From Nymphaea colorata (taxonomy: Eukaryota; Streptophyta; Magnoliopsida; Nymphaeales; Nymphaeaceae), in the NCBI RefSeq assembly GCF_008831285.2, contig NC_045142.1:25309876-25373875 (forward strand): a stretch of DNA of 64,000 bases, in the 5' to 3' direction. Under the pieces are notes generated by a model that was given only the letters and a program-made list of their open reading frames with translations, ran no database searches and was not told the origin of the DNA. Below are positions 50,069 through 61,262 of this stretch, one piece after another (within the stretch, counting starts at the first letter, position 1; the number at the start of each line of letters is the position of its first letter). A program made the position numbers and the translations under genes.

Positions 50069-50517
50069 TTAGGGAGTGGGCATTTGATCTCTCCAGAGTG
50101 CTACATTAGGTGCCAAAGTTAGCTAAAAACCTCATGTGTTCCCTGCCCACGAGTGAGCGCATCCTTGGTAATCAAAAGCGCTACCGGCGCTTAGCTGTGG
50201 CCCTCTAAAATGGCTTTAGGCGGGTACCCAAGTGGCACCTTGTCGGGCCAAAAATGGAAACAGAGGAGGAAGTAAGAAGAAGAGAAACAAGAAAGAGAAA
50301 AATAGAAGAAAAAATGAAAAAAAAGGGGTTAAATTGAAGAAGAAAAAAAATGAGAAAAAGATAGTTTTTTTTTTTCTTTTCCTTTTCTGAGATGCCTAAG
50401 GTGGCGTCTAGGCGGCCTAAGATCGATCTTGACTACTAAGCGTACATGCAGTTCAGCTTTGGACATGCTACTGTTGATTGATTTTGGAAAGCGAGTAGGA
50501 TCCACAAGTTCAAGCGC

Positions 50518-50898
50518 TTGAATCAGTTTTGTATTGGATGCAATACAAATGGTCGTCAAGAGTTGCAAGAGTTGAGAGAAAGGCAGCGACTATACCACAA
50601 ACGGAGAAGGACGTGCAGTCTTGCCAGAGATCAAAAGATGCAACGTGATGGGGGAAAGTTGTTCATGGCTGACGAGAAACAGAGCTACGTGCAGAAAATC
50701 GAAAGAGAAGAGCTTTGTACCGTGGATCTCAATCTCATGTCTTCTTCCAAGTATGGAACATCTCATCGGAAAACAGATAAAACTGAACTACACTGTCATG
50801 ATGCTGCCGTTCAATCCGATCAATCCAATAGTTATCTTTCTGGCGGAGAAGTCCTCCTTATCATGAGAAGCTGCTCTGAATTTTGTGTCATTGGTTGA
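50518..50898 (+). other. Unrecognised 126-codon ORF, coding status uncertain
   Basis: ATG-to-stop ORF with a charged N-terminal half (ELQELRERQRLYHKRRR...) and no motif I know. It overlaps no larger gene, and no intron-linked partner exon is obvious. It could be chance, a short unknown gene or the remains of one. Confidence 0.2.
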
Positions 50899-51457
50899 GG
50901 AAACTATTTTTCTTACCAAGGATTCTCATGCCATGCATTTTGACAGCATAGTCTTGTAGATACGAACATAAACTTGAGCAGCCATCTCAATGATTTCTCA
51001 TGAAATGACATTCTTATCATCTGATTTAATTTCCAAGCGTATTGCTGCCTGTTCAGACTCCCAATCTGAAAGAGGTCGAGTTCAGTATCCAGAGCATGTT
51101 CCTTCTTTGTCAAAGGAACGAGAGGCTTTTTAAGAAGCATCGAATGATTGATTGGAGATTTTATAATAGGGGTGTGTTTGATTGTTGGATTAATAAGGTT
51201 TGAGACAGATATTATATATATATGTATATAGAACAACAAGAGGCTTTTGAAGAAGCAGCGAATGAGTGCTTGGAGATTTTATACAAAGGGTGTGTTTCAT
51301 TGTTGGATTAAACGTTTGAGAAAGATGTTAACACTTTTATATTACTAACTTATACAGATCTTGTGGCACATTTTTATTATTTCTAGAATCCCGGAGTTTA
51401 ACTCGAGTTGCCCTCTGCAGACCTGTTTGAGCTGTTCAGGTTCGTTAATTTAATATA

Positions 51458-51751
51458 TTGATTGATTTTTGGTCAGATACCTTTTGCAACGCAAGGCTCT
51501 GGTATAGTAATTTCTTTCTGCGAAAGTCGAGCTTGATTAGCGTCGAGGATGAGCTCGAGCCGACCCCAGTTCCGCTTTTCTGCGACACTCAGGCACGGTC
51601 TGCATCTCCTTGGTCAAAATGTAGGGGCTTTCCAAAAAATACTGCTGCAAGGGTACGACGGGAGGGAAGGGAGAAATGTTTTCGAGACACTCTGTCAGAG
51701 AACTTTTCCATCATGACTGAACAGACTGCTGAGCTTTTCTCTACCCAATAA
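51458..51751 (+). other. Unrecognised 97-codon ORF, coding status uncertain
   Basis: The middle (EPTPVPLFCDTQARSASPW, then KNTAARVRREGREK) looks more protein-like than its surroundings, and the DNA is locally GC-richer. There is no family match from memory. It could be the last exon of a degraded gene together with 50518-50898. Confidence 0.2.
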
Positions 51752-51867
51752 AATGGTTCGACAAGTTCAAACATAGCATTAATATGAATGTACAATGAGC
51801 TTGTTAAGATCAGCTCTAGGTTAACTTGGTAAACCGAGTCTGACTTCTTTAAGCTTGTTTCATTTGA

Positions 51868-51871
<4 letters not shown>

Positions 51872-51901
<30 letters not shown>
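51872..51901. repeat. (TA)n microsatellite
   Basis: About 15 TA units in intergenic DNA. A similar run preceded by CACACA lies at about 55950-55985. Confidence 0.95.
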
Positions 51902-51904
<3 letters not shown>

Positions 51905-52782
51905 GAAAACGATAAAGATGGTGTTAAAATTCATTAAAAATTACCAACATGCCTTTGAACATTAACAAACAGGAAAGCAGAAGCTGAGTTGAGCTCATGT
52001 AGCTCGAACTTTACTTGTTTATAACTCAAGTTGCAAGTGTCTTCAAGTGCCTGGGCTAGCTGGGTGAACTCGACTCGACCAGCTCAAACTCTACTGGAGT
52101 CACATCTAGCTCTTCTTGAGCTCAACTCAAGCTTTATAAGGTGAGCTTATTCTGGACTCGTTAAAATAAGTTCAAGCTCAAACTCGACTCGTTTAAGCTT
52201 GTGTAGTTTCTTAATGTATATTTTATGCTTTCAAGTGACTATATAAGATGATGAGCTCTGTTTTCTTCCAATAAAAGGATACACATGGGAGGACATCTTC
52301 CTATTTGTTACCAAAAAATGGGTAACAAATAATTTAATAATTAGTTTAACAAAAGCAATCATAGAGATCCTTTCAATCAACCAAGACAATTTTTATGTTT
52401 GCTTTAAACGGTATCCAAAAGTTTAGTGCTTTTTTTTTTATTATCACCAAACCTTCCTGACTGTTCTTAAAATAAAAAAAAAAAAAACCCTTTCACATGG
52501 TGAAAGATTGGAAGGTAACATAGTGTACTTTGCTGGCTGGTTATGTGTTCACCTCCAACATATCAAACGCATTCAGGTGTCCAAAATCCAAAGACACAGG
52601 ATGCCATCATTCAACCAGCAATTTTCACACCTTGATTTTACTTCACTAACTGTACCATTTCCCTAACATTGGATGGAATGGGAAAATGGAATTTCTTTTC
52701 TCGATATTTTATATCTAGAGGAGGAAACATAGTGAGTCATTGCATTGACTGAGTGTTTGACGCAAACATGATCATAAGTAGG

Positions 52783-52925
52783 AGTGGAGCTAGATTTTTT
52801 TTGTTGTAGGGGTCAAACTATAATTTCAAAATTTTAACATTAACTGAATTATAATTTTTCAATTTTATGCTGATTTAAGTTAAATTTTTAAAATACTCAA
52901 ATGGATAAATAAAGATTAATTGGTA
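52783..52925. repeat. Dispersed repeat copy 2
   Basis: Partial copy: GAGTGGAGCTAG, GGGGTCAAACTATAATTTCAAAATTTTAA, then an AT-rich body. The GC-rich right end is missing. Confidence 0.55.
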
Positions 52926-53561
52926 GTGTTTATGGATCTTATTGATCCGTTCTTCCACCAACAAAACCCACAACCCTTTGAATATGGCAAGAACCAACAG
53001 GAAGAAAACCAGTGTCATAAAAAAAATAAAAGATTATTTGTTGTCCCCTGTATTTTTATCCATACGTAACTATTTAATAAATAAAATATTTACGTGAAAA
53101 GGAAAAAAAAAAAAAGGACCCAGGGAAATACTTATAGAACAAGTGATTTGATGCAAAGATGGCCGGTGACTGGTTTAAGAAGACGTCAACCTCAACCGCT
53201 TGCACAAGGTGAAGCAAAACCTATCTCGTGGGGGCAAGAGAAGCCTTGGATCCTTTGAATACCACAACTGGTATAAGAGAAAATCAGTTGGCTGATTTTA
53301 ATGGAATTGGTAGCAACTTACGTGTCATCTACTATTCATTTTTTTAATCATTTTAAGATATCTTTTTAAGTGTTCATTATTTTAAAATATGTCCATAAAA
53401 TTTTGTGATATTTCTAACTGATTTATCTGAATTGTTGAATAGGCCAATTCATCGAATTAGCAACCTTCAAACGTCCGATCTATACTTATTGTTACAGAAA
53501 AAATAATTTTTTTTCTGGTAAAGTTTTGTCAAAAATACATAAATGTTGTAATATGGTTAAG

Positions 53562-53757
53562 GGCAGAGCCAGGAATAATTTTTTGTCGCAAGGTCAAACT
53601 ATAGTTTCAAAATTTTAATGGGGCCGAAATAAAATTTTTTAAATTTTATATGTATATTAAACTAAAATTTTTTAGAATTACATATAAATTTTTAAAGTTT
53701 GTAAAATCTGAAGGAGGGCCAAGGCCCCTGTCGGCCCCCCCTTCCCTCTACCCCTGA
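53562..53757. repeat. Dispersed repeat copy 3, most complete
   Basis: Runs from GGGCAGAGCCAGGAAT through AAACTATAGTTTCAAAATTTTAA to GGGCCAAGGCCCC...CTCTACCCCTGA. The ends are mutually GC-rich and partly inverted (GGGCAGAG / CTCTACCCC), consistent with a non-autonomous DNA transposon. Confidence 0.6.
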
Positions 53758-55016
53758 ACACACCGTTTGTGACTTAAACGAGTATTGCCGGACTTGGATT
53801 GAATCATGAAAACTTGATTCATGTTCGAATATGACTTTTCTTTATTAATATTTGAATCCGAATATGTGAACATTTGAAAAACTAGATATAATTAAGAGCA
53901 CACTCTGATTCAAATTCCATTCAAATTCAATCCCCTGACAACCATGCCTACTAAAGTCGGCTATCTGCTAGATTATATAGAGTCTTAGTCTGAACCTTGC
54001 AGTAAAACGATGCACACCTTTAGCGTTAAACATGCAGCTTTCTTTTAACCACAAAAGCTTTTTCAAGTCAACTCACTAAAAGTCAAAGCCGCAAAGCTAT
54101 CTAGCATGATCACATTTTTAATAGTATCGTGTTGTGACATGCAGCGGCAGTTTGGGAGTTAGCTATTGTTTTTAGGTCATGATTTTATAAGTTAATAAAA
54201 AAGGGATCTTTTTTTACAAAAGTAGAAGGAGATGCTAGATTGGAATATGTGAAAACGAAAGGTTGAATCTGGAATATAGTTAATATAAGGTATGATTAGG
54301 TACTGACAATCTTTCTAGGTATTGAATTTTTCATTTCTATGTTGATATTTCATATATTTTTATTGTATGCATGTTGCAATTTCAAGTATGAATGCAGGAA
54401 GTAAAATTAACAGGAGTGGACATGGAAGGAATTCAGATGAAAGACATGGGTAGATTAGATTAGATTAGTCAATCATTAATGACGAGACTAAGGATATTGC
54501 GATCGGACTTAGATACACTTTGATTAGGGTTTTGATCCCTTAATTGCCAAGCTAATCATTGATTAAGATAATTATTTTTTTATTAAGTTAGTTAGAAAAA
54601 TGATTGATCAATAATTAATTAGAATTAACTACACTAATCTCCTGGATCCACACAGCAAACTATAAGAACGGGAGGAGTGCACCCCTTAGAACTTCAACGT
54701 GAGAAAGAGAGAGAGAGGGAGAAAAGAGAGAAGAAGAAAATAGATCAAAGGAGACAGTAGCCCGGGGGTGCAGGCGTGTGGGCAGGAGCTTGGTGGGCAC
54801 ATATTCAGGGTGGTGCAGGAGTCCGGGGCCTCAAACTGACGGGTATGTTCTAGTTCTTAGAGTTTTTTCCCCAATTAAATTGAGGTTTTCCTAGATTCAA
54901 GCCTTAGAAAGTGATTTTTGTGCTGCAAATCTAATCTTCTACTCCCACTGCGATGATCCTATGGTTTGGAATCTGTTAACTCTGTGAATCAAAACTTTAT
55001 CTTCAATCAAGCCAAA

Positions 55017-55193
55017 ATCAGGGGTCTTGGCCTTCCCTCGGATTTTAAAAACTTAAAAATTCATATGTAAATCTAAAAAAAAAAGTTTAATATATATAAA
55101 AATTTTAAAAATTTCTATTTCAATCTCTTTTAAAATTTTAAAACTATAGTTTGACTGCTACCACCAAAAAAATCCTAACTCTGCCCCTGGCCA
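55017..55193. repeat. Dispersed repeat copy 4, inverted
   Basis: Reverse orientation: CAGGGGTCTTGGCCTTCCC, then the complement of the shared core (TTAAAATTTTAAAACTATAG), ending AACTCTGCCCCTGGCC. Confidence 0.6.
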
Positions 55194-55946
55194 AAATAAA
55201 GTTCTAGTTGACAAGATGTCTCATTCGTCACACAAGTTTCGAAACAACCCCAAAAGTAGGGAGAAGCGAAGCGATTCAGCCTCTTGAGGGATCAATGTAG
55301 GGCAGCATATTCATGGATGTTGAGTTCAAGATACTTGCTAGGTGATTTTAGGACTTTGTTTATGTAAAGTCGCCCAATTCAATTTAAATATGGCCTTAAG
55401 GTAGCCGGATGTCGCCCATTCTGGACGGCTGTGGCCATGCACTATGCAGGCCACTACTTCTCACAGAAATGACAAATAAATTCTCTCTAATAATTAAAAA
55501 AAAAAAAGAAGAAGAAGAAGACCATATGTGGAAAATAAGAAAATTTGCTTTACGTTCAGGAATTTAAGTATTATTTTAAAAAAAAAGCCCTTGAAAGTTT
55601 TTTTTTTCTTTTTTTTTGGTGGTAATTTTATAAGGGAAACGTGAAAGAGTATGTGCAACGTGCTCTGAACTCTTTGAACCCTCGTTCTTCTCTACAACTT
55701 TAGCGTCATCTTACACTTATAAACGTTATCTTTTCATACACGAATTAAAATCTCGTGTTTGTGAGAAAAGTCCACGCGGGGAACTTTCCTCTCGCTTCGT
55801 GCTATTGTAGCCTAGTAGGGTACCACAAGCTGATCGATATTTTATGATTTTGCCTGCTTGGCGACAACAATGCAAGTAATTTGAAGAGAAAAGTGTCAAT
55901 TATAATTTGAAAGCAAAATTTAAGTTTATCCATTTACTAATACTTT

Positions 55947-55989
<43 letters not shown>

Positions 55990-57117
55990 TTATTCTTTGT
56001 TCATGAGTTCGGCTGCCAGGAGTGGGCATCTGGCTAGATTAAGATTAAATCGTAATCTAGAAATATGATTATTTTTTTAATAGACAAAACTATTCTTGAA
56101 AATAAGAGTGAGAGAAAAAAAAAAAGAAGCAGATGAGTTTCTTTAAACGAAATTCTCTATCTTTTTGAAAGGTATTTCAAACTTTGCAAAAAAAAAAAAA
56201 AGGTTTCTATATTTTCAATTTAATTTATTGTTTGATTTCGTTGACATCAGATTACCAAAATTTTAAAATTTATCGCTTTATATTGCTATAGTGTATGGCA
56301 TTGCAATGGTTTATGGCCAAACTCTTAAATTGTGACCATTCGCAACCATCTAACACCCGATACAATTGACTTTTCTAAACAACGCCAAGCTCCTAGAAAA
56401 ATACATTTAAGTGGACTTTTTATTCGTCAGTCTTAAATATATTGGTGTTTATGTGAACAATAGGAAAAAAGGGAAAAATCGTGATATTCAAAAGAACGGG
56501 AAAAAATATTTATCACGTTTTTTGTGATTTTTTCTCGTTAGCATTGATACTATCATAGATTCAAATATAAACTTAAACTAAACTATTTTCATCGTTTTTA
56601 TTATCATTAAAACATTCATTCTATCACTGTTATGTAGTTTTGTTTATGTTTTCATATTAGTTTGTTATTTATTTCATTTATACCTATCTTTTTGTTTCAT
56701 TTATACCTAATTTTTTATTTTTAAAATTTTCTGAGTTTTATTGAGATTTTCCCAAAAAAATGCAACTCCGTTAAAAATATCGTCATTAAAAACCCCGAGA
56801 ACAATATTTGTGACAAAGGAAATTTTGTAGATATAGATCATGTTTTATATTGATATTTCAGGGAAATTTTCCTTATTCATATGTTGGTGTCCCTGGAAAA
56901 TTTTAAATTTATAGCTTAGTGCCCTTAGCTGCAATTTTCTGGGCATTGCAGTTAGTGGCTTAATGATTCTCTTTTCGATTTTGCTCATTGCTGTGCTTTT
57001 CCCCTAGGCATGTTATTGATTCTATGGTTCCCTGCTCTGTAAGAACCAGCTGTGGTGAGAATTTGATTATGTTTGACAGGCGGATTATATATGATCCTGA
57101 TATTCACGTAAACAAAG

Positions 57118-58494
57118 ATGGCAAAGGTTCGCCTGCCACGGTGCCGCCTTTGGAATGCTATGGCTATGATTCAGATCATCCTTGGAAGTCTTGTCATAAT
57201 AGTTAGTATTATGAGCCTGTTTAGGTTCTATTCTGCTGGATTCTTCTTGCGTGATGAAGAAATTTGCCGAAGGTTCTTTAGTTCAAAGGCGTCATATTCG
57301 GGTTTTGATGTAAGCGCATTGTCTAGTCGGGTGGATGAAGTTCTTGAGAAGTTGGCTGATTTGCAGATCAAGCTTGAGAACACAGTGCAGCAGATTGATA
57401 AGAGAAACATGTCAGCTCCCTTGTTTAAGAAGTTTTTGGAGGATGAATTTATCCCACCTCTTTATAGTGCTCACATTTCTCTTAGACAGATCAGAATTCC
57501 AAAGGTAGAAGAGGGATCGGGTTTGAAAGAGGACCCTCTGATAAATTTTTTCACTGTGGAAGAGATAAGGAAGTATGTTACAGCAAAGGAGAACAGATCT
57601 GGAAAGGTCAATGTTTATGGAGCTAAGAGGATGTACAATACCATTGGACATGCATGTGTTTTGATGAAGAACGAATTGGAAGCCTATATGAACTATGACA
57701 TTGGGAGTTACTGCAAAGATGACTGGAATTTAGGACAGAGGCTCATGATCAATGGGTGCGATCCATTGCCCAGAAGGAGATGCTTGACTAGAGCTTCAAA
57801 ATCATATGGTAGGCCCTTGCCGATTACAGAGTCTCTGTGGCAGATACCAGATGATAAAAATCTCAGGTGGAACCTTTACCATTGCAAGAACTTTAGTTGC
57901 CTAGCAGAAAGTAAGCCAAACGGGATAAGGAAGTGCACTGGTTGTTTCAATCTGGAGAAGGAGAAGGTGAAGTGGGTAAGGAACAGCTCTTTAGCAGTAG
58001 ATTTTCTGATGACAGATGTGTTGAATACAAAGCCCAGAGAAATTAGAATCGGTCTAGACATCAGTGTTGGAACTGGAAGTTTTGCAGCAAGGATGAGAGA
58101 ACATAACGTGACCATTGTCACTACTGCTCTCAATCTAGGAGCTCCATTCAATGAGATGATCGCACTTAGAGGCCTCATTCCCCTGTTTGTGACAGTGAAC
58201 CAGAGACTGCCTTTCTTCGACAACACGATGGATTTGATCCACACCACCGGATTCCTTGATGGTTGGATCGATCTGCAACTAATGGACTTTGTACTGTTCG
58301 ACTGGGATCGGGTTCTTAGACCAGGTGGGTTGTTGTGGATCGACAGGTTCTTCTGCAGCAGAAAAGATCTAGACGACTACATGTACATGTTCCTGCAATT
58401 TAGATACAAGAAGCACAAATGGGTTGTCTCCTCTAAGTCCAAGGAAGAAGTTTATCTTTCTGCATTGTTAGAAAAGCCTCCAAGAACAGTGTGA
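57118..58494 (+). CDS. Membrane-anchored putative SAM-dependent methyltransferase (At1g29790-like, DUF248)
   Basis: Single exon, 458 aa. A short basic N-terminus precedes one hydrophobic segment (about 16-38, IQIILGSLVIIVSIMSLF), giving a type II membrane protein, probably Golgi as in related putative methyltransferases. A coiled stem (about 66-98) follows, then a Cys-containing lumenal region (CDPLPRRRCL, WNLYHCKNFSCL, KCTGCF). The SAM-binding fold starts at about 310: IGLDISVGTGSFAARM (motif I), MDLIHTTGFLDGWI and VLRPGGLLWIDRFF. The arrangement matches plant proteins annotated as probable methyltransferase At1g29790 and relatives, distant from the larger QUA2/TSD2 pectin methyltransferases. 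The substrate is unknown. The start is chosen as the ATG before the membrane segment; the upstream ORF from 56988 is in another frame and probably leader. Confidence 0.9.
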   Translation: MAKVRLPRCRLWNAMAMIQIILGSLVIIVSIMSLFRFYSAGFFLRDEEICRRFFSSKASYSGFDVSALSSRVDEVLEKLADLQIKLENTVQQIDKRNMSAPLFKKFLEDEFIPPLYSAHISLRQIRIPKVEEGSGLKEDPLINFFTVEEIRKYVTAKENRSGKVNVYGAKRMYNTIGHACVLMKNELEAYMNYDIGSYCKDDWNLGQRLMINGCDPLPRRRCLTRASKSYGRPLPITESLWQIPDDKNLRWNLYHCKNFSCLAESKPNGIRKCTGCFNLEKEKVKWVRNSSLAVDFLMTDVLNTKPREIRIGLDISVGTGSFAARMREHNVTIVTTALNLGAPFNEMIALRGLIPLFVTVNQRLPFFDNTMDLIHTTGFLDGWIDLQLMDFVLFDWDRVLRPGGLLWIDRFFCSRKDLDDYMYMFLQFRYKKHKWVVSSKSKEEVYLSALLEKPPRTV

Positions 58495-58910
58495 CTGGTT
58501 TTGTTTGTTTCTCTGTTGCTGCCTCTTTGAAGTGTTTTCTTATTCTCTGTTGCTATCCTTTTCAGATGAAGCTTGTACTGCACTAAAATGTAGCATGCTG
58601 GGGATAATATTATTTTGTGAAAAGGGCTCTAAATAATTTAAAATATACTACTTTGGCTGCATGGTGCTCACGTAGTTTGGTGTCTTTTTGTTTGTATTTT
58701 GACTTGTACTGTGTGGAACTCCTTTCATGGCGTTGTAGTTGCCTGAATAATTTAATTGTTCTCTGCCGTTGTACTTGTTCAAGGTCAACTGTGTCATCTT
58801 TGTCGTTGTAGAGATCATTGAAGTGGAGAAGAAGGTTACAAATAATTAATGCAATAAGCCCATGTGACTGCGTTAATTGCTTCTTTATGTATATTATTTT
58901 TTAGAGTCAT

Positions 58911-58972
58911 CATGTTTAACCCAAGTTTCGTATCATGCATACATGTTTAACCCAAGTTTCTTATCATGTATA
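58911..58972. repeat. 31-bp tandem duplication
   Basis: CATGTTTAACCCAAGTTTC followed by a variable base and TATCATG.ATA, twice in a row. Confidence 0.9.
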
Positions 58973-59024
58973 CCTTGCATGAGCACCTTGATGTGGATAA
59001 AATAAATAAATAAATAAATATTAA

Positions 59025-59790
59025 GGGATATTGCTTTCTTTGAATTGACTGTGCCGATGAGAGAAAGTTGCGTGTAACGGTGCACATGGTGCGCATATAG
59101 GAATGAAGGACATTTTGGCAACTTATTAAAAAGAAATGTCACCTATAATCTTTTTACTTTTTTTCATTTTCATTTTTTTTGTTTTTACAAAAGGTTTTTT
59201 TTCCAATGTAAAATAAAGGTATTTTAGTTATTAAACATACTCGTGCATGAAAATTCATGCATCAGTATGACACATATAACTAGGTTAGAGCGTCAATGGT
59301 ATTTGCTTCATCGAACACTGTTCAACCTTTCATGTTAATTCAGTTTTTGCGATGGCTGGTGTAACAGATAAGAGATGTTGCTTCCTTTGAAATGGTGGTC
59401 CAAACGAGAGAAAGTTGCGTGTAACGTATGATGCATACACATTACACAAAGGAAGGACATTTTGGTAATTTGTTAAAAAGAAATGTTTTATATAGTTTTT
59501 TTTTACTTTTTTTTATTTTCATTTTTGTCTTTCCAATTTTTATTCAGTGTAAAATAAATAAAATAAATGTATTTTAGTCATTAACCATAATAGCTCATGA
59601 AAATTTATGCACTATGACACATATAACTAGGTTCGAGCGCTGTATTTTAGTCATTAACCATAATAGCTCATGAAAATTTATGCACTAGTATGACACATAT
59701 AACTAGGTTCGAGCGCTGAGGGGTGTTTGCTTCATCCAACAGTCACTCAACCTTTCATGTTAATTTAGTTTTTGCGTTGATTGGTGTAAC
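59025..59790. repeat. Two diverged ~350-bp direct repeats
   Basis: Copies at about 59025-59345 and 59372-59790 share GAGAGAAAGTTGCGTGTAAC, GAAGGACATTTTGG, AAAAAGAAATGT, GTATTTTAGT.ATTAA, ACACATATAACTAGGTT and CAACCTTTCATGTTAATT. Confidence 0.85.
59568..59716. repeat. 73-bp tandem duplication nested in the larger repeat
   Basis: 59568-59640 and 59641-59716 are identical apart from a 3-bp insertion (GCACTAGTATG against GCACTATG). Near-identity shows this duplication is younger than the one around it. Confidence 0.95.
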
Positions 59791-60256
59791 ATATAAGACA
59801 AAAATTGGTAGGCAACCAATATCCATTTCAAATCTTCACAGATTGATAACTTTTTATGCTTCAAAAAATGAGATTAACGATGTTCAAGTTAAAGCATCAT
59901 GAAGGCAACATTCTTGTGAAAGAAAAACATCCATTAGGACAGGACAGACAGGATGTCCTGTCTATTACACTACTGTTCTGTCCTCATAGACAATGATATT
60001 TCTTATCCAACGTTTGATTATTTTAAAAACAGAACACTATGTTCTTCTTGTCTGGCATTTGTTTCGTATATATTTGTTCTGTCCCTTTTGTTTGATGTTT
60101 GTTTCTGTCTTGTCCGATCTATCTGTTCTGTTTGTCCTGTTTGGTGTTTGTTTTTATGTTTTGTTCGAACTATCTGTTCTATCTGATGTTTGTATCTTCT
60201 CTAATCAGTTTTTTTATTATATTTGTTGTCTGCTATATGATGATAATAATATCTTT

Positions 60257-61262
60257 TTTTTTTAACAGGTTATATCAAAACAAGAATAAAATTCATAACA
60301 CAGATCTACAAAAAATCAACTCTTTCAATAGAGACATATATATAACAAAAACATCATTACTCTGAAATGTTCAAACATCTATATAATCTCCAATATCAAG
60401 TAAAACTACAAAATGCAAATAGTCTAAATGTTCAACTGTTCAAAGCCATATGTTTGAGTACATTGACACAAAAATATGGTTTGTATATAGTCATCTTATG
60501 TCCTACACACTACTCTTCCCGTCGAAGCCATGTAATACTTGAGAAGAGACATCATTGTCTTGTTCTTGCATTTTAGAAATTAAAAAGACAAACAAATAAT
60601 TAGGTTATCACCATAAAGTATTAAATAATCAAGTATAATGAAAACAATGACATATAATATGATGAGAATGTTACACAATCAATATTTTACTTGAAACATA
60701 ATCATTTCACACTATTGAAGTAATCTGCTCACGAAGTTCATTATTTTTTTTAACATGTTATATCAAAACAAGTATAAAATTCATAACAACATGTTATATG
60801 CAAATCAATACATTCGATAACACAGATCTACAAAAAATCAACTCTTTCAATAGAGACATATATATAACAAAAACATCATTACTCTGAAATGTTCAAACAT
60901 CTATATAATCCTCAATATTAAGTAAAACTACAAAATACAAATAGTCTAAAATGTTCAATTGTTCAAAGCCATATGTTGGAGTACATTGACACAAAAATAT
61001 GGTTTCTATATAGTCATTTTATGTCCTACACACTACTCTTCCCGTCGAAGCCATGTAATACTTGAGAAGAGACATCACTGTCTCGTTCTTGCATTTCAGA
61101 AATTAAAAAGACAAACAAATAATTAGGTTATCACCATAAATTATTAAAATAATCAAGTATAATGAAAACAATGACATATAATATAATGAGAATGTTACAC
61201 AATCAATATTTTACTGGAAACATAATCATTTCACACTATTGAAGTAATCTGCTCACGAAGTT
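60257..61262. repeat. ~500-bp tandem duplication at the Harbinger 3' end
   Basis: Copy 1 is about 60257-60738 and copy 2 about 60745-61262. Both run from TTTAACA.GTTATATCAAAACAAG to CTGCTCACGAAGTT at high identity. Copy 2 has an extra ~32 bp near 60789-60820. Copy 2 is continuous with the transposase C-terminus, so the unit is the element's 3' flank; copy 1 stops at the last bases before the coding part. Confidence 0.92.

Larger units (their letters stand above)
49493..57117. other. Repeat-rich intergenic region
   Basis: 7.6 kb without a gene I recognise. It holds a Tourist-like MITE (49584-50068), a probable foldback with GGCG/CGCC words (about 50160-50450), two unplaced ORFs (50518-50898, 51458-51751), TA microsatellites (51872-51901, 55959-55985), hAT-related GAGCTCGA DNA (about 51960-52210) and three copies of a dispersed AT-rich repeat. 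The stretch 56000-57000 is AT-rich and probably includes the promoter and leader of the gene at 57118; a likely leader-intron acceptor is TTTGACAG at about 57072-57079. Confidence 0.65.
58495..61260. other. Intergenic region made largely of tandem duplications
   Basis: Contains the 3' UTR of the methyltransferase gene (to about 58850), then a 31-bp tandem pair (58911-58972), two diverged ~350-bp copies (about 59025-59345 and 59372-59790), a 73-bp tandem pair inside the second, TGTCC/GGACA-rich DNA (59938-60210) and two ~500-bp copies (60257-61262). No coding ORF is supported. Confidence 0.75.
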
